The notes below the pieces were generated by a model. That model was given only the letters and a program-made list of their open reading frames with translations, did not search any database and was not told the origin of the DNA. 64,000 nucleotides of DNA from an uncultured Christensenellaceae bacterium (lineage in GTDB: Bacteria > Bacillota > Clostridia > Christensenellales > CAG-314): contig CAJUCX010000001.1 in NCBI GenBank assembly GCA_910585195.1, positions 186,001 through 250,000 on the forward strand. The letters run 5' to 3'. Positions within the stretch are counted from its first letter, which is position 1, and each line of letters begins with the position of its first letter. Below are positions 51,652 through 60,999 of this stretch, piece by piece. Both the position numbers and the translations under genes were made by a program.

Positions 51652-53136
51652 TTATTTACTCTTTTTCATACTAATTTCCAACATAGTCAAAAACTCTTCG
51701 TTGGTCTTTGTTTTTGTAAGCAAATCAAAAATATACTCAATTTTGTCAGGTCCTTCGTTTTTGGACAATATTCTGCGCATTGCCCACATATCGTTGCGTT
51801 CCCTGTCGTCATACAGCAAATCTTCGCGCCTTGTGCCCGATTTTTCCAAATCGATAGCAGGAAAAATACGTCTTTCGCTCAACTTTCTGTCCAAGTGAAT
51901 TTCCATATTTCCCGTACCCTTAAATTCTTCGTAAATGACGTCGTCCATTCTGCTGCCGGTGTTTACCAAAGCCGTTGCGATTATTGTAAGGCTGCCGTTG
52001 CCCGACGTGTTTCTCGCCGCGCCGAAAAAGCGTTTAGGCTCTCTCAACGCCGCCACGTCAAGTCCGCCGGAAAGCGTCCTGCCCGATGCTTCGCCTACTT
52101 GGTTGTATGCCCTTGCAAGTCTTGTAATGCTGTCCAGAAGTATAACAACGTCTTTGCCCGACTCTACCATACGCTTTGCTCTCGTCAAAGTCTGCTCCGC
52201 AACTTTTATGTGATGCTCTTGGTCTTGGTCGAAGGTGGAAGAAATTATCTCGCAGCCTTTAACTTCGTTTTCCATATCGGTTACTTCTTCGGGTCTTTCG
52301 TCAATAAGCAACATCATAACGTGCAAATCATCTCTGTAATTGTAGATAAGCGATTGCGCAATCTGTTTAAGCAAGGTAGTTTTGCCTGCCTTAGGCGGAG
52401 AAACTATCAAGCCCCTCTGCCCCCTGCCTATCGGCGCAACAAGGTCGATTGCGCGAAGTGCAAAATTAAGCGAGTTTTTGCCTTCCAGACGCAGTCTTTT
52501 GTTAGGGAAAGTCGCTTTCAAATTTTCAAACAACGGTCTTGCCATTGCCATTTGTACGAATTCTTCAAACGGCACTCCGTTGACGGAAGTGATACTTTGC
52601 AGTTTTGCGGATTTCGCTTTATCTTCCTTCCTTGCAAAACCTTCTATAACGTCGCACTCTCTCAGTGATAAATTGCGTATAAGTTGGCCGTCGACAAAAA
52701 CGTCCTCTCTGCCCGTTCTTAAAAAACCGTATTTCTTCTCTAAAATATCCAACCGACCTTTTACTTCGAAAGGTTCATCAAGTACAGGGTCATCATCATT
52801 ACGCAAACTTTCTTTACCGTTGACTCCGCCGTTGTTGTCCGCAGTGATTTTAGCGCTTTTGTAAAGTTTATCAATCCACCTGTTGACTTCCGCGCGGTAA
52901 CTCGACAGTATGTCTTCGGTCGCGCTTTTGGAATATTTTGCCTCCGTCTGCCCCGTCAAAATTTCTTGGATAATCTTCCAATTTTCTTCTTTCTTTTTAG
53001 ACGTCGGGCTTTGCACGCCAAACGCCTTTGCAAGTTCTCTTATATTATAGATTTTTTTACTTTCATACAATGTTTGAAACTCAGCCATATTGTCAAGTAA
53101 AAATTTCTTTTGTTCTTGCGTAATAACTTCTTTCAT
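51652..53136 (-). CDS. rho: Transcription termination factor Rho
   Basis: RNA helicase that ends untranslated transcripts. 494 residues: an N-terminal extension of about 120 residues, the RNA-binding cold-shock-like part (GYGFLRT-like KKYGFLRTGREDVFV near 135), Walker A SPPKAGKTTLL near 258, Walker B VVILLDSITRLARAYN near 338, Q-loop and R-loop GTGNMEIHLDRKL near 413. Ends 10 bases before the Mrr fusion gene. The start follows the DUF1934 gene by two bases. Confidence 0.97.
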   Translation of the reverse strand: MKEVITQEQKKFLLDNMAEFQTLYESKKIYNIRELAKAFGVQSPTSKKKEENWKIIQEILTGQTEAKYSKSATEDILSSYRAEVNRWIDKLYKSAKITADNNGGVNGKESLRNDDDPVLDEPFEVKGRLDILEKKYGFLRTGREDVFVDGQLIRNLSLRECDVIEGFARKEDKAKSAKLQSITSVNGVPFEEFVQMAMARPLFENLKATFPNKRLRLEGKNSLNFALRAIDLVAPIGRGQRGLIVSPPKAGKTTLLKQIAQSLIYNYRDDLHVMMLLIDERPEEVTDMENEVKGCEIISSTFDQDQEHHIKVAEQTLTRAKRMVESGKDVVILLDSITRLARAYNQVGEASGRTLSGGLDVAALREPKRFFGAARNTSGNGSLTIIATALVNTGSRMDDVIYEEFKGTGNMEIHLDRKLSERRIFPAIDLEKSGTRREDLLYDDRERNDMWAMRRILSKNEGPDKIEYIFDLLTKTKTNEEFLTMLEISMKKSK

Positions 53137-53138
53137 AA

Positions 53139-53543
53139 CTACTCCTTAAAACTACATTCCAACTCCATCAAGCAAACGCTTGACGGTGCGCCTTGCATAA
53201 TCATTTCATAACCCAAAGAAAGTTTTATGCAATTTTCGTCAAAGTCTGCCGCGAGAGCATAAGTATTTATAGATATATCGATTTCGCCTACCAGCGTTAA
53301 AATTTTGCCTTGCTGTGTCTGACCCTTAGAAAAAAGAAAAGTTGCAGGAAAAGAGCCGAAACGATTGAGAGTAACGACGTCTTTGGAAATGCCGATTTTG
53401 CTTGTAGTTTCCGCATAGTCGTCTTGATTTTCCGCATAAGAAATAACGACCGTTTCGCCCTGTCTTTCAATATCGGCATCTGTTACGTATTCTATACAAT
53501 CGCTGCCGTCGAATACGGATTTTAATTTTAATTGTCCATTCAT
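53139..53543 (-). CDS. DUF1934 family protein (YwiB-like)
   Basis: 134 residues with the calycin-like beta pattern of DUF1934: VVISYAENQD near 32, YALAADFDENCIKLSLGYEM near 95 and a final beta strand LMELECSF. Function unknown; the family is cytoplasmic. It is coupled to rho, two bases apart. Confidence 0.8.
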   Translation of the reverse strand: MNGQLKLKSVFDGSDCIEYVTDADIERQGETVVISYAENQDDYAETTSKIGISKDVVTLNRFGSFPATFLFSKGQTQQGKILTLVGEIDISINTYALAADFDENCIKLSLGYEMIMQGAPSSVCLMELECSFKE

Positions 53544-53625
53544 ATATTATTGTAAGATATACATATTATAACACAAATTTTATTTTTGTAAATATTTCGG
53601 CAGAAATATACAAAAAAATAAAAAA

Positions 53626-53661
53626 ATCCGCCGTTTTTTGTACAAACGGCGGAAAAAATTT
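53626..53661 (-). terminator. Terminator of the M28 peptidase gene
   Basis: AATCCGCCGTTT/AAACGGCGGA hairpin with T-rich sequence downstream on the minus strand. Confidence 0.8.
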
Positions 53662-53672
53662 TGTGTTTTTGT

Positions 53673-55388
53673 TTAATTTTTTGCTTCTTTGTCCCTTTTC
53701 AGCATAAGGTCTTTTTGCATAAACACCGAAGGAATAAGTATCGCAAGCGGCATTACAAACAAAAGATTGAGCGCAAGCTGTCCGCCTACGGTAATCGCCA
53801 AGAACAGCGAATACAACAACGGTACATTAAGCAGCAATATAATTATCGCATTCAACGACAGCAATGCGTGATTTGCATAAAAGTTGTCGGTAAAGCAATT
53901 TACAAGCAAAGATATCGTTGCTATAAACGCAGGCCAGAAGAATAAGAACGACGCGCCCGACAATGCAAAAGTAGTAACAAAGCCGAACAGCAAACTTATA
54001 AACGCACCCGCCGTCATATATTCGAATTTAGAAAGCGCGTCTTTGCCGAATTTTTTGACGGCAAACCAAATGATAAGCCCCAATACTATTGCAAAAGACA
54101 AAGCAAACGGAATGCCCGAGCAAATTACTCTGACGTAAGTCAACTTCCACGGCACGCCTGCAAAAAGCGCCACGAGATACGACATAATAAAGCCAAACAC
54201 CGCCGAAGCAATCATCGCGCCGAACACAATGCCCAAAGCAATAAGCAGTTGTTTAACTCTTATTTTGCCTTTTACATAAGCAAAGTAAATCATTACGCCA
54301 AATGCAATGACGCCCAAAATTGCAATAACTATTGCAAACGTGTCGGAATACACCGCAAGCACCGTCGGCAAAATATTGAAGAATATGCAATCCTCGTTGG
54401 CGTCAAAATAATTCATAACGCCGTATTTTGCATTTTCCGTATATTCCTTAATGATAGGTATAATCTGACTGCCGTAGTGCTGTATACTGCTTTTATTTAT
54501 ATTGCTGTAATTATCGTCAGGTGTGTGATAATAATACAAGTTGTCAAGTACCGCAAAATTTATACCTGCTTTGCCTATGTCAAGTATAGAACTGAAATCG
54601 GTAAAGTTAGGCATAACCGTATACACAGCCGTTGCCAAAGAATATGCAAACGGCATATTTGCATTTTGATAAAGTTTAATTACGTTTTTATTTTTCGTGC
54701 TTGTTTCAAACATATAAACAGGACCTTTGACGCCCCTTGCTTCTATGTTCATTACGAAATTTACTTTTTCTTTCAAGACGGAGTTGGTTTTTGCTTCCAT
54801 CTCAGACCCGTAAAGTCCCGTTTCTTCGGCATCGGTGAAACACAGATATATGCTGTTTTGCAACTGACCTTGTTTGTCTTTGTAAAGTCTTGCAATTTCC
54901 AACAAAACCGATACGCCGTAACCGTCGTCAGCAGCGCCGTACGACCCCGGGATTTCGCCCGTCCTCGTAGCGTGCCCGCGCGAATCGTAATGCGCCATAA
55001 GCAACATACCTACGTCGCTTTTTCCTGCTATCTTTACCCAAAGGTTTTTGAGGTCGTAAGATACCGGTCTATCGTTCTCCAACATACCGTCGGGACTTAA
55101 ATTATCACTAAATTGATGCTCTTCCGGCGTCCAGTTGTGTTCTTCCACTTCATAGCCAAAGCCTTTTAAGGTGTTAAGCAGATAGAGTCTTACCTCTTCA
55201 TGATTTTCCGCATCGAAAACAGAGTGCGGTTTTTGACTGATTGTTTTGAGATAGTTTGCCGCGTTTTCTGCAGAAAAACCGTTTAAGTCGTCAGATGAAC
55301 TCGGCAAGCACATTATGCAAATGCCCAATATAAACGATACCACCATAACGCACGCAATTACTATCCAGTTGATGTATTTTGTTTTCAT
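53673..55388 (-). CDS. M28 zinc peptidase with multi-pass membrane C terminus
   Basis: 571 residues. N-terminal membrane anchor (WIVIACVMVVSFILGICIMC, about 7-26), then an extracytoplasmic M28 catalytic domain with metal ligands in MAHYDSRGHATR near 130, GAADDGYGVSVLL near 149 and FTDAEETGLYGSE near 184. From about 335 onward there are about eight hydrophobic segments. This layout recalls membrane M28 peptidases such as the Fxna/ERMP1 type. GGAGGG precedes ATG at 55388. Substrate unknown. Confidence 0.88.
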   Translation of the reverse strand: MKTKYINWIVIACVMVVSFILGICIMCLPSSSDDLNGFSAENAANYLKTISQKPHSVFDAENHEEVRLYLLNTLKGFGYEVEEHNWTPEEHQFSDNLSPDGMLENDRPVSYDLKNLWVKIAGKSDVGMLLMAHYDSRGHATRTGEIPGSYGAADDGYGVSVLLEIARLYKDKQGQLQNSIYLCFTDAEETGLYGSEMEAKTNSVLKEKVNFVMNIEARGVKGPVYMFETSTKNKNVIKLYQNANMPFAYSLATAVYTVMPNFTDFSSILDIGKAGINFAVLDNLYYYHTPDDNYSNINKSSIQHYGSQIIPIIKEYTENAKYGVMNYFDANEDCIFFNILPTVLAVYSDTFAIVIAILGVIAFGVMIYFAYVKGKIRVKQLLIALGIVFGAMIASAVFGFIMSYLVALFAGVPWKLTYVRVICSGIPFALSFAIVLGLIIWFAVKKFGKDALSKFEYMTAGAFISLLFGFVTTFALSGASFLFFWPAFIATISLLVNCFTDNFYANHALLSLNAIIILLLNVPLLYSLFLAITVGGQLALNLLFVMPLAILIPSVFMQKDLMLKRDKEAKN

Positions 55389-55499
55389 ATTGCCCTCCGC
55401 AAAAATTGCGTAGTCATTATATAATACATTTTTGAAAAAATCCACAAAAAATGAACATTTTTGAAAAATTTCATTTTTGAATTATTATAAGAACGAAAA

Positions 55500-55532
55500 C
55501 AAAAAGTCCGCAACAGCGGACTTTTTGTTTCT
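55500..55532 (-). terminator. gdhA terminator
   Basis: AAAAAGTCCGC/GCGGACTTTTT hairpin with T/A runs, 33 bases after the gdhA stop. Confidence 0.85.
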
Positions 55533-55564
55533 ATTCGATTTATTTGCGTTATGCAAAAATTTTA

Positions 55565-56911
55565 TTATACGATACCCTGTGCAATCATCGCTTCCGCAAC
55601 CTTTTTGAAGCCAGCGACGTTTGCGCCCGCAACCAAATTGTAACCCATATTAAACTCGTTGCAAGCGTCGAGTATTTGTTTGTGAATGTTTACCATTATA
55701 GATTTAAGTTTTTCGTCAACTTCTTCTGCCGACCAAGTAAGTCTTTCGCTGTTTTGGCTCATTTCGAGACCTGACACCGCAACGCCGCCTGCATTTACCG
55801 CTTTGCTAGGCGCAACCAACACGCCGTGGCTTTGCAGATATGCCAACGCCTCGTTTGTGGTAGGCATATTTGAAACTTCGTTTACAATCTTTACGCCCAT
55901 TGCGACGATTTTTTCAGCGTCTTCCAACTTAATTTCGTTTTGCGTTGCGCAAGGCATATAAATATCCGCCTTGACGTTGCCCCACGGCTTTTTGCCTGCG
56001 ACAAACTCTACGCCGAACTTATCGGCATAATCTTTTACTTTGTCGCGGAGAGACGCGCGCATTTCAAGCATATAATCTATCTTTTCGCCTTTTATGCCGT
56101 CAGGGTCGTATACGTAACCGTCGGGACCGGAAATGGAAACGACTTTGCCGCCGAGTTCCGTAATTTTGCTTACCGCGCCCCAAGACACGTTGCCGAAGCC
56201 GGAAAGCGCAAATACTTTGCCTTTTATACTGTCTTTTTGGTGCTTCAAAACTTCGTTTAAGAAATAAGTCGCGCCGTACCCCGTTGCTTCGGGTCTTATC
56301 AAACTGCCTCCGTATGCCAAACCTTTGCCTGTCAAAACACCGTTGTTGAAAGAGCCGACTATGCGTTTATACTGACCGAACAAATAACCTATCTCTTTTG
56401 CGCCTACGCCCATATCGCCCGCAGGCACGTCCATATCGTCGCCTATGTGCCTGTAAAGTTCCGTCATAAAACTTTGGCAAAAACGCATAATTTCGCCGTC
56501 GGATTTGCCTCTCGGGTCAAAGTCGGAGCCGCCCTTTGCGCCGCCCATAGGCAAACTCGTCAAACTGTTTTTGAAAGTTTGCTCGAAAGCCAAAAACTTC
56601 ATTATGCTTAAATTTACCGACGGATGAAATCTCAAACCGCCTTTGTAAGGTCCTATTGCATTGTTAAACTGTACTCTGTAACCCGTGTTGACTTGCGGTT
56701 TGCCTTTGTCGTCAACCCAAGACACGCGAAACATTACCTGTCTGTCGGGTTCTACCATTCTTTCGAGAACGGCGTTTTTTCTGTAAACTTCTTCATTGGC
56801 ATTGATGACAGGTTCAAGCGAAGTCAGCACCTCTTTGACCGTCTGCAAAAATTCCGGCTGAGCGGCGTTTTTTGATTCTACCGAAGCAATGACTTCCGAT
56901 ACGTATGACAT
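55565..56911 (-). CDS. gdhA: NADP-type glutamate dehydrogenase
   Basis: Interconverts 2-oxoglutarate plus ammonia and glutamate. 448 residues of the hexameric type: GPYKGGLRFHPSVNLSIMKF near 92, PMGGAKGGSDFDPRG near 122 with the catalytic lysine, DVPAGDMGVG near 160, LSGFGNVSWGAV near 233 and NAGGVAVSG near 381. Length and sequence fit NADPH-linked enzymes. GGAGG precedes the ATG. Confidence 0.96.
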   Translation of the reverse strand: MSYVSEVIASVESKNAAQPEFLQTVKEVLTSLEPVINANEEVYRKNAVLERMVEPDRQVMFRVSWVDDKGKPQVNTGYRVQFNNAIGPYKGGLRFHPSVNLSIMKFLAFEQTFKNSLTSLPMGGAKGGSDFDPRGKSDGEIMRFCQSFMTELYRHIGDDMDVPAGDMGVGAKEIGYLFGQYKRIVGSFNNGVLTGKGLAYGGSLIRPEATGYGATYFLNEVLKHQKDSIKGKVFALSGFGNVSWGAVSKITELGGKVVSISGPDGYVYDPDGIKGEKIDYMLEMRASLRDKVKDYADKFGVEFVAGKKPWGNVKADIYMPCATQNEIKLEDAEKIVAMGVKIVNEVSNMPTTNEALAYLQSHGVLVAPSKAVNAGGVAVSGLEMSQNSERLTWSAEEVDEKLKSIMVNIHKQILDACNEFNMGYNLVAGANVAGFKKVAEAMIAQGIV

Positions 56912-57273
56912 AATTTAATCCTCCGTTTGTTTTGGATATAAAGCCGTTCTTACGGGTGCAAAATAACCCAACAGGACGCTTTTATCCTTTTGGAAATTAT
57001 TTTCCTCACAGAAATTTGTTTGCTGGAATTTTATCTATAAGGATAATTTAATTATAAAGCACTGAAATTAAAAGTCAATAGGCATTTGAAAATTTGTGCG
57101 TTAATTTACAATAGGTTGTGCGATGGAACACGCCCGTTTTGATTTATAAAGATATTCGACATTGACGAACGTGTTTGCTGCAAACAACAAAACATACTTT
57201 TATCAAACTTCGAAACTTTTCTGCTATGTTTTTTAATATTAGCCTTTTTGTAAATTTAAGCATATAAATAGAT
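56912..57273. other. Intergenic region with the gdhA leader
   Basis: 362 bases. The 56930-57060 part, on the minus strand upstream of gdhA, contains GGAAAATAATTTCC and CCGTAAGAACGG hairpin-like pieces and GTCCTGTTGGGTTATTTTGC; I do not recognise it as a known riboswitch. The part towards 57273 precedes the glycosyltransferase and shows a TATAAA five bases before its ATG. No gene is seen. Confidence 0.4.
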
Positions 57274-58404
57274 ATGAAAATTTCTGTATATGCAATTGCT
57301 AAAAATGAAGAAAAATTTGCAGACGATTGGGTAAACTCTATGAAAGAAGCCGATGAAATAGTCGTGCTGGACACAGGCTCTACCGACGGCACTGCAAAAA
57401 AATTGAAATCTTTGGGAGTAAAAGTCAAGACGGAAAAAATTTCTCCTTGGCGGTTTGACGTTGCGCGCAATAAGTCGTTGCAAATGGTTTCGCCCGATAC
57501 CGACGTGTGCGTATGCACAGACCTAGACGAACGGTTTGAAAAAGGCTGGCGCAAAAAGTTGGAAGATTCTTTTGAAAAAGGCGTAAAACAATACCGCTAT
57601 CGATATACGTGGTCGTTTAATCCGGACGGCAGCGAAGGCGTTGTTTTTTGGAGCGAAAAAATACACTCTTACGGCGATTTTGTATGGACCCACCCCGTAC
57701 ACGAAGTTTTGCAATATACCAAAAAAGATGGATACAAAAGCAAATTTATAGACGGAATGCAACTAAACCACTATCCCGACGATAAAAAATCGCGCAGCAA
57801 CTATCTGCCGCTTTTGGAACTGTCCGTAAAAGAATGTCCCGACGACGACCGAAATATGCATTATTTAGGCAGAGAATATATGTTCCGCCGAGATTTCGAC
57901 AAAGCAATTTCAACACTTGCAAAACATCTTACAATGCCGAAAGCCACGTGGAAAGACGAGCGCTGCGCGTCAATGCGCTATATAGCCAGATGTCTTGCAG
58001 CAAAGGCCTCTGCCGCAAACCAACAAGATGACAAAAATAATTTGCCGGCGTCGAAACAAAACTTGCTTTCGCAAGCAGAAAACTGGCTGCTTGCCGCCGT
58101 TGCGGAAGCACCTTATCTGCGCGAGCCGTTTATCGACCTTGCAACGCTTTATTACAACAATCAAAATTGGTACGGCGTTATTTACGCCTGCCGAAAAGCG
58201 CTTGAAATCAAATCGCGTTCTCTGTCTTACATCAACGAACCTCAAAGTTGGGGCGCATTGCCGTACGACCTGCTGAGCATTGCTTTTTACAACCTAAAAG
58301 ATTTTGACAATGCAATTTCGGCAGTGAAGCAGGCAATAGCACTTTCCGACGAGCAACGCCTGAAAGATAATCTGAATTTATTTGTAAAAGAAAAAAGTTT
58401 GTAA
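57274..58404 (+). CDS. Family 2 glycosyltransferase with TPR-like C terminus
   Basis: 376 residues. GT2/GT-A fold at the N terminus: VYAIAKNEEKFADDWVNSM near residue 5, EIVVLDTGSTDGTA near 29, and CTDLDERFEKGW near 85 as the DxD region. Residues about 190-370 look like TPR helices (MHYLGREYMFRRDFDKAIST, LLSIAFYNLKDFDNAISAV). The layout resembles peptide or protein glycosyltransferases such as SunS. It is convergent with the collagen-like gene, whose many threonines are a plausible substrate. No Shine-Dalgarno sequence is seen. Confidence 0.85.
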   Translation: MKISVYAIAKNEEKFADDWVNSMKEADEIVVLDTGSTDGTAKKLKSLGVKVKTEKISPWRFDVARNKSLQMVSPDTDVCVCTDLDERFEKGWRKKLEDSFEKGVKQYRYRYTWSFNPDGSEGVVFWSEKIHSYGDFVWTHPVHEVLQYTKKDGYKSKFIDGMQLNHYPDDKKSRSNYLPLLELSVKECPDDDRNMHYLGREYMFRRDFDKAISTLAKHLTMPKATWKDERCASMRYIARCLAAKASAANQQDDKNNLPASKQNLLSQAENWLLAAVAEAPYLREPFIDLATLYYNNQNWYGVIYACRKALEIKSRSLSYINEPQSWGALPYDLLSIAFYNLKDFDNAISAVKQAIALSDEQRLKDNLNLFVKEKSL

Positions 58405-58436
58405 CTTATACGAATTTTTAACGGCATAGAACGAAA

Positions 58437-58476
58437 TAAAAAAGACGACCACTTAAGGTCGTCTTTTTTTCTTTTG
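58437..58476. terminator. Bidirectional terminator between glycosyltransferase and collagen-like gene
   Basis: AAAAAGACGACC/GGTCGTCTTTTT hairpin with loop ACTTAA and runs of A and T on either side. Confidence 0.85.
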
Positions 58477-58533
58477 TTGCCGTAAAACTGCAGTTTTAAC
58501 AATCAGATAAGGTAAAATTTACAAAAGCAGCAA

Positions 58534-59604
58534 TTAAGTTGCCAAAAATCCTGCGGCACGCAAAGATGCAAGCAATTCATTCAGCGTCGTGCCTACTTCT
58601 TCAGACGTAGGAGTACCTTCTACGTCGGCAACCGCGGCAGCAGGTGTAATAGTAGCGGCAGGGCCTGTCGGACCCGTTGGTCCCGTAGGACCTGTTGCTC
58701 CCGTAGCGCCTACTGCACCCGCGGCACCTGCAGGGCCGGTTGGACCTGTAGGACCTACCGCACCTGCGGGGCCTGCCACACCTTGAATACCTTGAGGTCC
58801 TTGTGCGCCTGTTGCACCGGTAGCCCCTGCGGGACCGGTTGGACCTGTCGGACCGACTTCACCCTGAACACCTTGCGGACCTGCAGGGCCGGTAGCACCC
58901 GTAGCACCTGTTGCGCCGCTAGCGCCTGTCAAACCTTGCGGTCCTGTCGGACCTGTTGCACCCATGGCGCCTACAGCACCCACTAAGCCTTGCGGACCTG
59001 TAGGACCTGTCGGACCTACCGCACCTGCGGGGCCTGCCACGCCTTGTATGCCTTGAGGTCCTTGTGCGCCTGTTGCACCGGTAGCACCTGTTGGACCTGT
59101 AGGACCTTGTATACCCTGAGGACCGGTCGGGCCTGTCGCACCGGTTGCGCCGGTAGCACCTGTCAAACCTTGCGGTCCCATAGGTCCTGTTGCGCCCATT
59201 GCACCGCTAGCACCGGTTAAACCTTGCGGACCGACAGGACCTGTCGGACCTACCGCGCCTGCGGGACCTGCCACGCCTTGAATACCTTGAGGACCTTGCG
59301 CGCCTGTTGCGCCCGTGGCACCGGTCGGACCTGTAGGACCTTGCAAACCTTGTGGTCCGGTCGGGCCTGTCGGACCGCCGGCAGGGCCCTGCGGACCCGT
59401 CGGGCCCTGAATACCTTGCGGTCCGGTTGGGCCAACCAACCCCATAGGACCATTTCTGCCTTGAGGACCTCTCGGTCCCATTGGACCCATTGGACCGGTA
59501 GGACCTACTATGACGTTAGGTCTGCATCTATTATTGCAAATACACGGGTTGTGATGGCAAACATTGCAGCAGTTGCTACCGCACCCGAATAAAAAATCAA
59601 ACAT
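58534..59604 (-). CDS. Collagen-like repeat protein with Cys-rich N terminus
   Basis: 356 residues. Residues 1-32 hold eight cysteines (CGSNCCNVCHHNPCICNNRC). Residues about 34-315 are almost pure Gly-X-Y, mostly GPT, GAT and GPQ, with one break (PAGGPTG near 76). The rest (ATITPAAAVADVEGTPTSEE, then LNELLASLRAAGF) resembles the C-terminal part of BclA-like collagen proteins. There is no signal peptide, as in exosporium or spore-surface collagen-like proteins. The many threonines are typical O-glycosylation sites. GAGGTAAC precedes the ATG. At DNA level, three blocks encoding GPQGIQGVAGPAG recur near 58775, 59035 and 59270. Confidence 0.92.
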   Translation of the reverse strand: MFDFLFGCGSNCCNVCHHNPCICNNRCRPNVIVGPTGPMGPMGPRGPQGRNGPMGLVGPTGPQGIQGPTGPQGPAGGPTGPTGPQGLQGPTGPTGATGATGAQGPQGIQGVAGPAGAVGPTGPVGPQGLTGASGAMGATGPMGPQGLTGATGATGATGPTGPQGIQGPTGPTGATGATGAQGPQGIQGVAGPAGAVGPTGPTGPQGLVGAVGAMGATGPTGPQGLTGASGATGATGATGPAGPQGVQGEVGPTGPTGPAGATGATGAQGPQGIQGVAGPAGAVGPTGPTGPAGAAGAVGATGATGPTGPTGPTGPAATITPAAAVADVEGTPTSEEVGTTLNELLASLRAAGFLAT

Positions 59605-59889
59605 CGTTACCTCTTTGGGCAGCGTCCGTAGTTTTATAAAACACTGCCTAAATTATATTATGTTTTTTAATCCGCACTAAGTTACTTAAAAGACTATTGT
59701 GTTTTTTTATTACTTATTTTCACGACCGTTTGGCTTTTTAGCGGACAAAGCAACGGCGTTTGATATTCGATTTGAAACGGTTTTTCAAAACTATTTTCTA
59801 AACACATAATAGATGAAATCTATTGTTTTATAAATTGCCTGACAGTATAATAATTATAGAAACAAAAACTTTTACAAGGGGGTACGCAT
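59605..59889. other. Intergenic region between collagen-like gene and SDR
   Basis: 285 A/T-rich bases between divergent genes, presumably with both promoters. TATAAT occurs at 59847-59852, 38 bases before the SDR start, preceded by a weak -35. Nothing else is recognisable. Confidence 0.4.
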
Positions 59890-60939
59890 ATGAAAGAACT
59901 TTATATAGTAACTGGCTCCAACGGACATTTAGGCAACACGATTGTAAAAAAACTTGCCGATATGCACAAGAGCGTACGCTGCCTTGTGCTGCCAAACGAC
60001 AAACTTAACTCTTTACAGAACGTAAACTGCCAAATCGTTTACGGCGACGTAACCTGCAAAACGTCTTTGCAGCAACTTTTTGACGTGCCAGCCAATGTGG
60101 ACATAACGGTTATACATTGCGCGGCAATAGTATCGATATCTTCTAAGTACAACAAAAAAGTATACGAAGTAAACGTAAACGGCACTAAAAACGTAGTAGA
60201 CATAAGTTTGGAGCGAAACGTCAAAAAATTTGTACACGTAAGCAGTGTCCACGCCATTCCCGAAGGCGAAAAAGGCTCTGTAATAAAAGAAATTGACAGT
60301 TTTGATAAAGACAGCGTTGTAGGCCTGTATGCAAAAACCAAAGCGGAAGCGTCTCAATACGTGCTTGACAAAACGAAAGAAGGCTTAAACGCCTGCATAG
60401 TGCACCCGTCGGGAATTATCGGACCAAACGACTACGGCAACGGACACCTGACGCAGATGATAATGGATTATCTGAACGGCAGACTAACTTCCTGCGTAAA
60501 AGGCGGCTACGATTTTGTAGACGTCCGCGACGTAGCCGACGCAGTAATAAATGCCGTAACACTCGGTAAAAAAAGCGAATGCTACGTGCTGTCGGGACAC
60601 TATATGACGGTAAGAAACGTGCTCGATATTTTGAGCGACGTCAGCGGCAAAAAGAAGATAAAGTCGGTTTTGCCTATATGGTTTGTAAAAACCGTCGCCC
60701 CTTTGTGCGAACTTTATTACAAACTGCGCAAACAATCGCCGTTGTTTACAAAGTACTCTCTCTATACCCTTTGCACAAACAGCAACTTTGAAAACGAAAA
60801 GGCAAAAATGCAATTAGGCTTTAACCCAAGACCGCTTGAAACTACGCTTAAAGATACGGCGGAATGGCTGACGCAGCACGGCAGAATAAAACCGTCGCGC
60901 AAAAAGAAAATCAAACAAAAAGCCGCAAACAAAATTTAA
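59890..60939 (+). CDS. Extended short-chain dehydrogenase / NAD-dependent epimerase-like protein
   Basis: 349 residues. NAD-binding TGSNGHLGNTIVKKL near residue 8, DVTCKTS, HCAAIVS near 77, and the active-site YAKTK near 149 with upstream serine in VSSVHAIP near 118. It resembles dihydroflavonol reductase or UDP-sugar epimerase-like SDRs; the substrate cannot be set. The C-terminal 15 residues are strongly basic (PSRKKKIKQKAANK). GGGGG precedes the ATG. Single-gene unit with a terminator. Confidence 0.88.
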   Translation: MKELYIVTGSNGHLGNTIVKKLADMHKSVRCLVLPNDKLNSLQNVNCQIVYGDVTCKTSLQQLFDVPANVDITVIHCAAIVSISSKYNKKVYEVNVNGTKNVVDISLERNVKKFVHVSSVHAIPEGEKGSVIKEIDSFDKDSVVGLYAKTKAEASQYVLDKTKEGLNACIVHPSGIIGPNDYGNGHLTQMIMDYLNGRLTSCVKGGYDFVDVRDVADAVINAVTLGKKSECYVLSGHYMTVRNVLDILSDVSGKKKIKSVLPIWFVKTVAPLCELYYKLRKQSPLFTKYSLYTLCTNSNFENEKAKMQLGFNPRPLETTLKDTAEWLTQHGRIKPSRKKKIKQKAANKI

Positions 60940-60944
60940 CTAAC

Positions 60945-60978
60945 AACGCGGAGCGAATAAGTTCGCTCCGCGTTTTAT
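60945..60978 (+). terminator. SDR gene terminator
   Basis: ACGCGGAGCGAA/TTCGCTCCGCGT hairpin with loop TAAG, followed by TTTATAA, seven bases after the stop. Confidence 0.85.
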
Positions 60979-60999
60979 AACTGTTATTAAACAATAGTA

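Noticed and set aside
56925..57060. Riboswitch upstream of gdhA
   Set aside because: Short hairpins are visible, but the sequence fits no glutamine, guanidine or other consensus I can recall, so no class was assigned.
58534..59604. Regular DNA repeats that could be read as a CRISPR array
   Set aside because: The periodicity is nine bases and follows the Gly-X-Y codons in one frame with a good ribosome binding site. There are no unique spacers and no cas genes.
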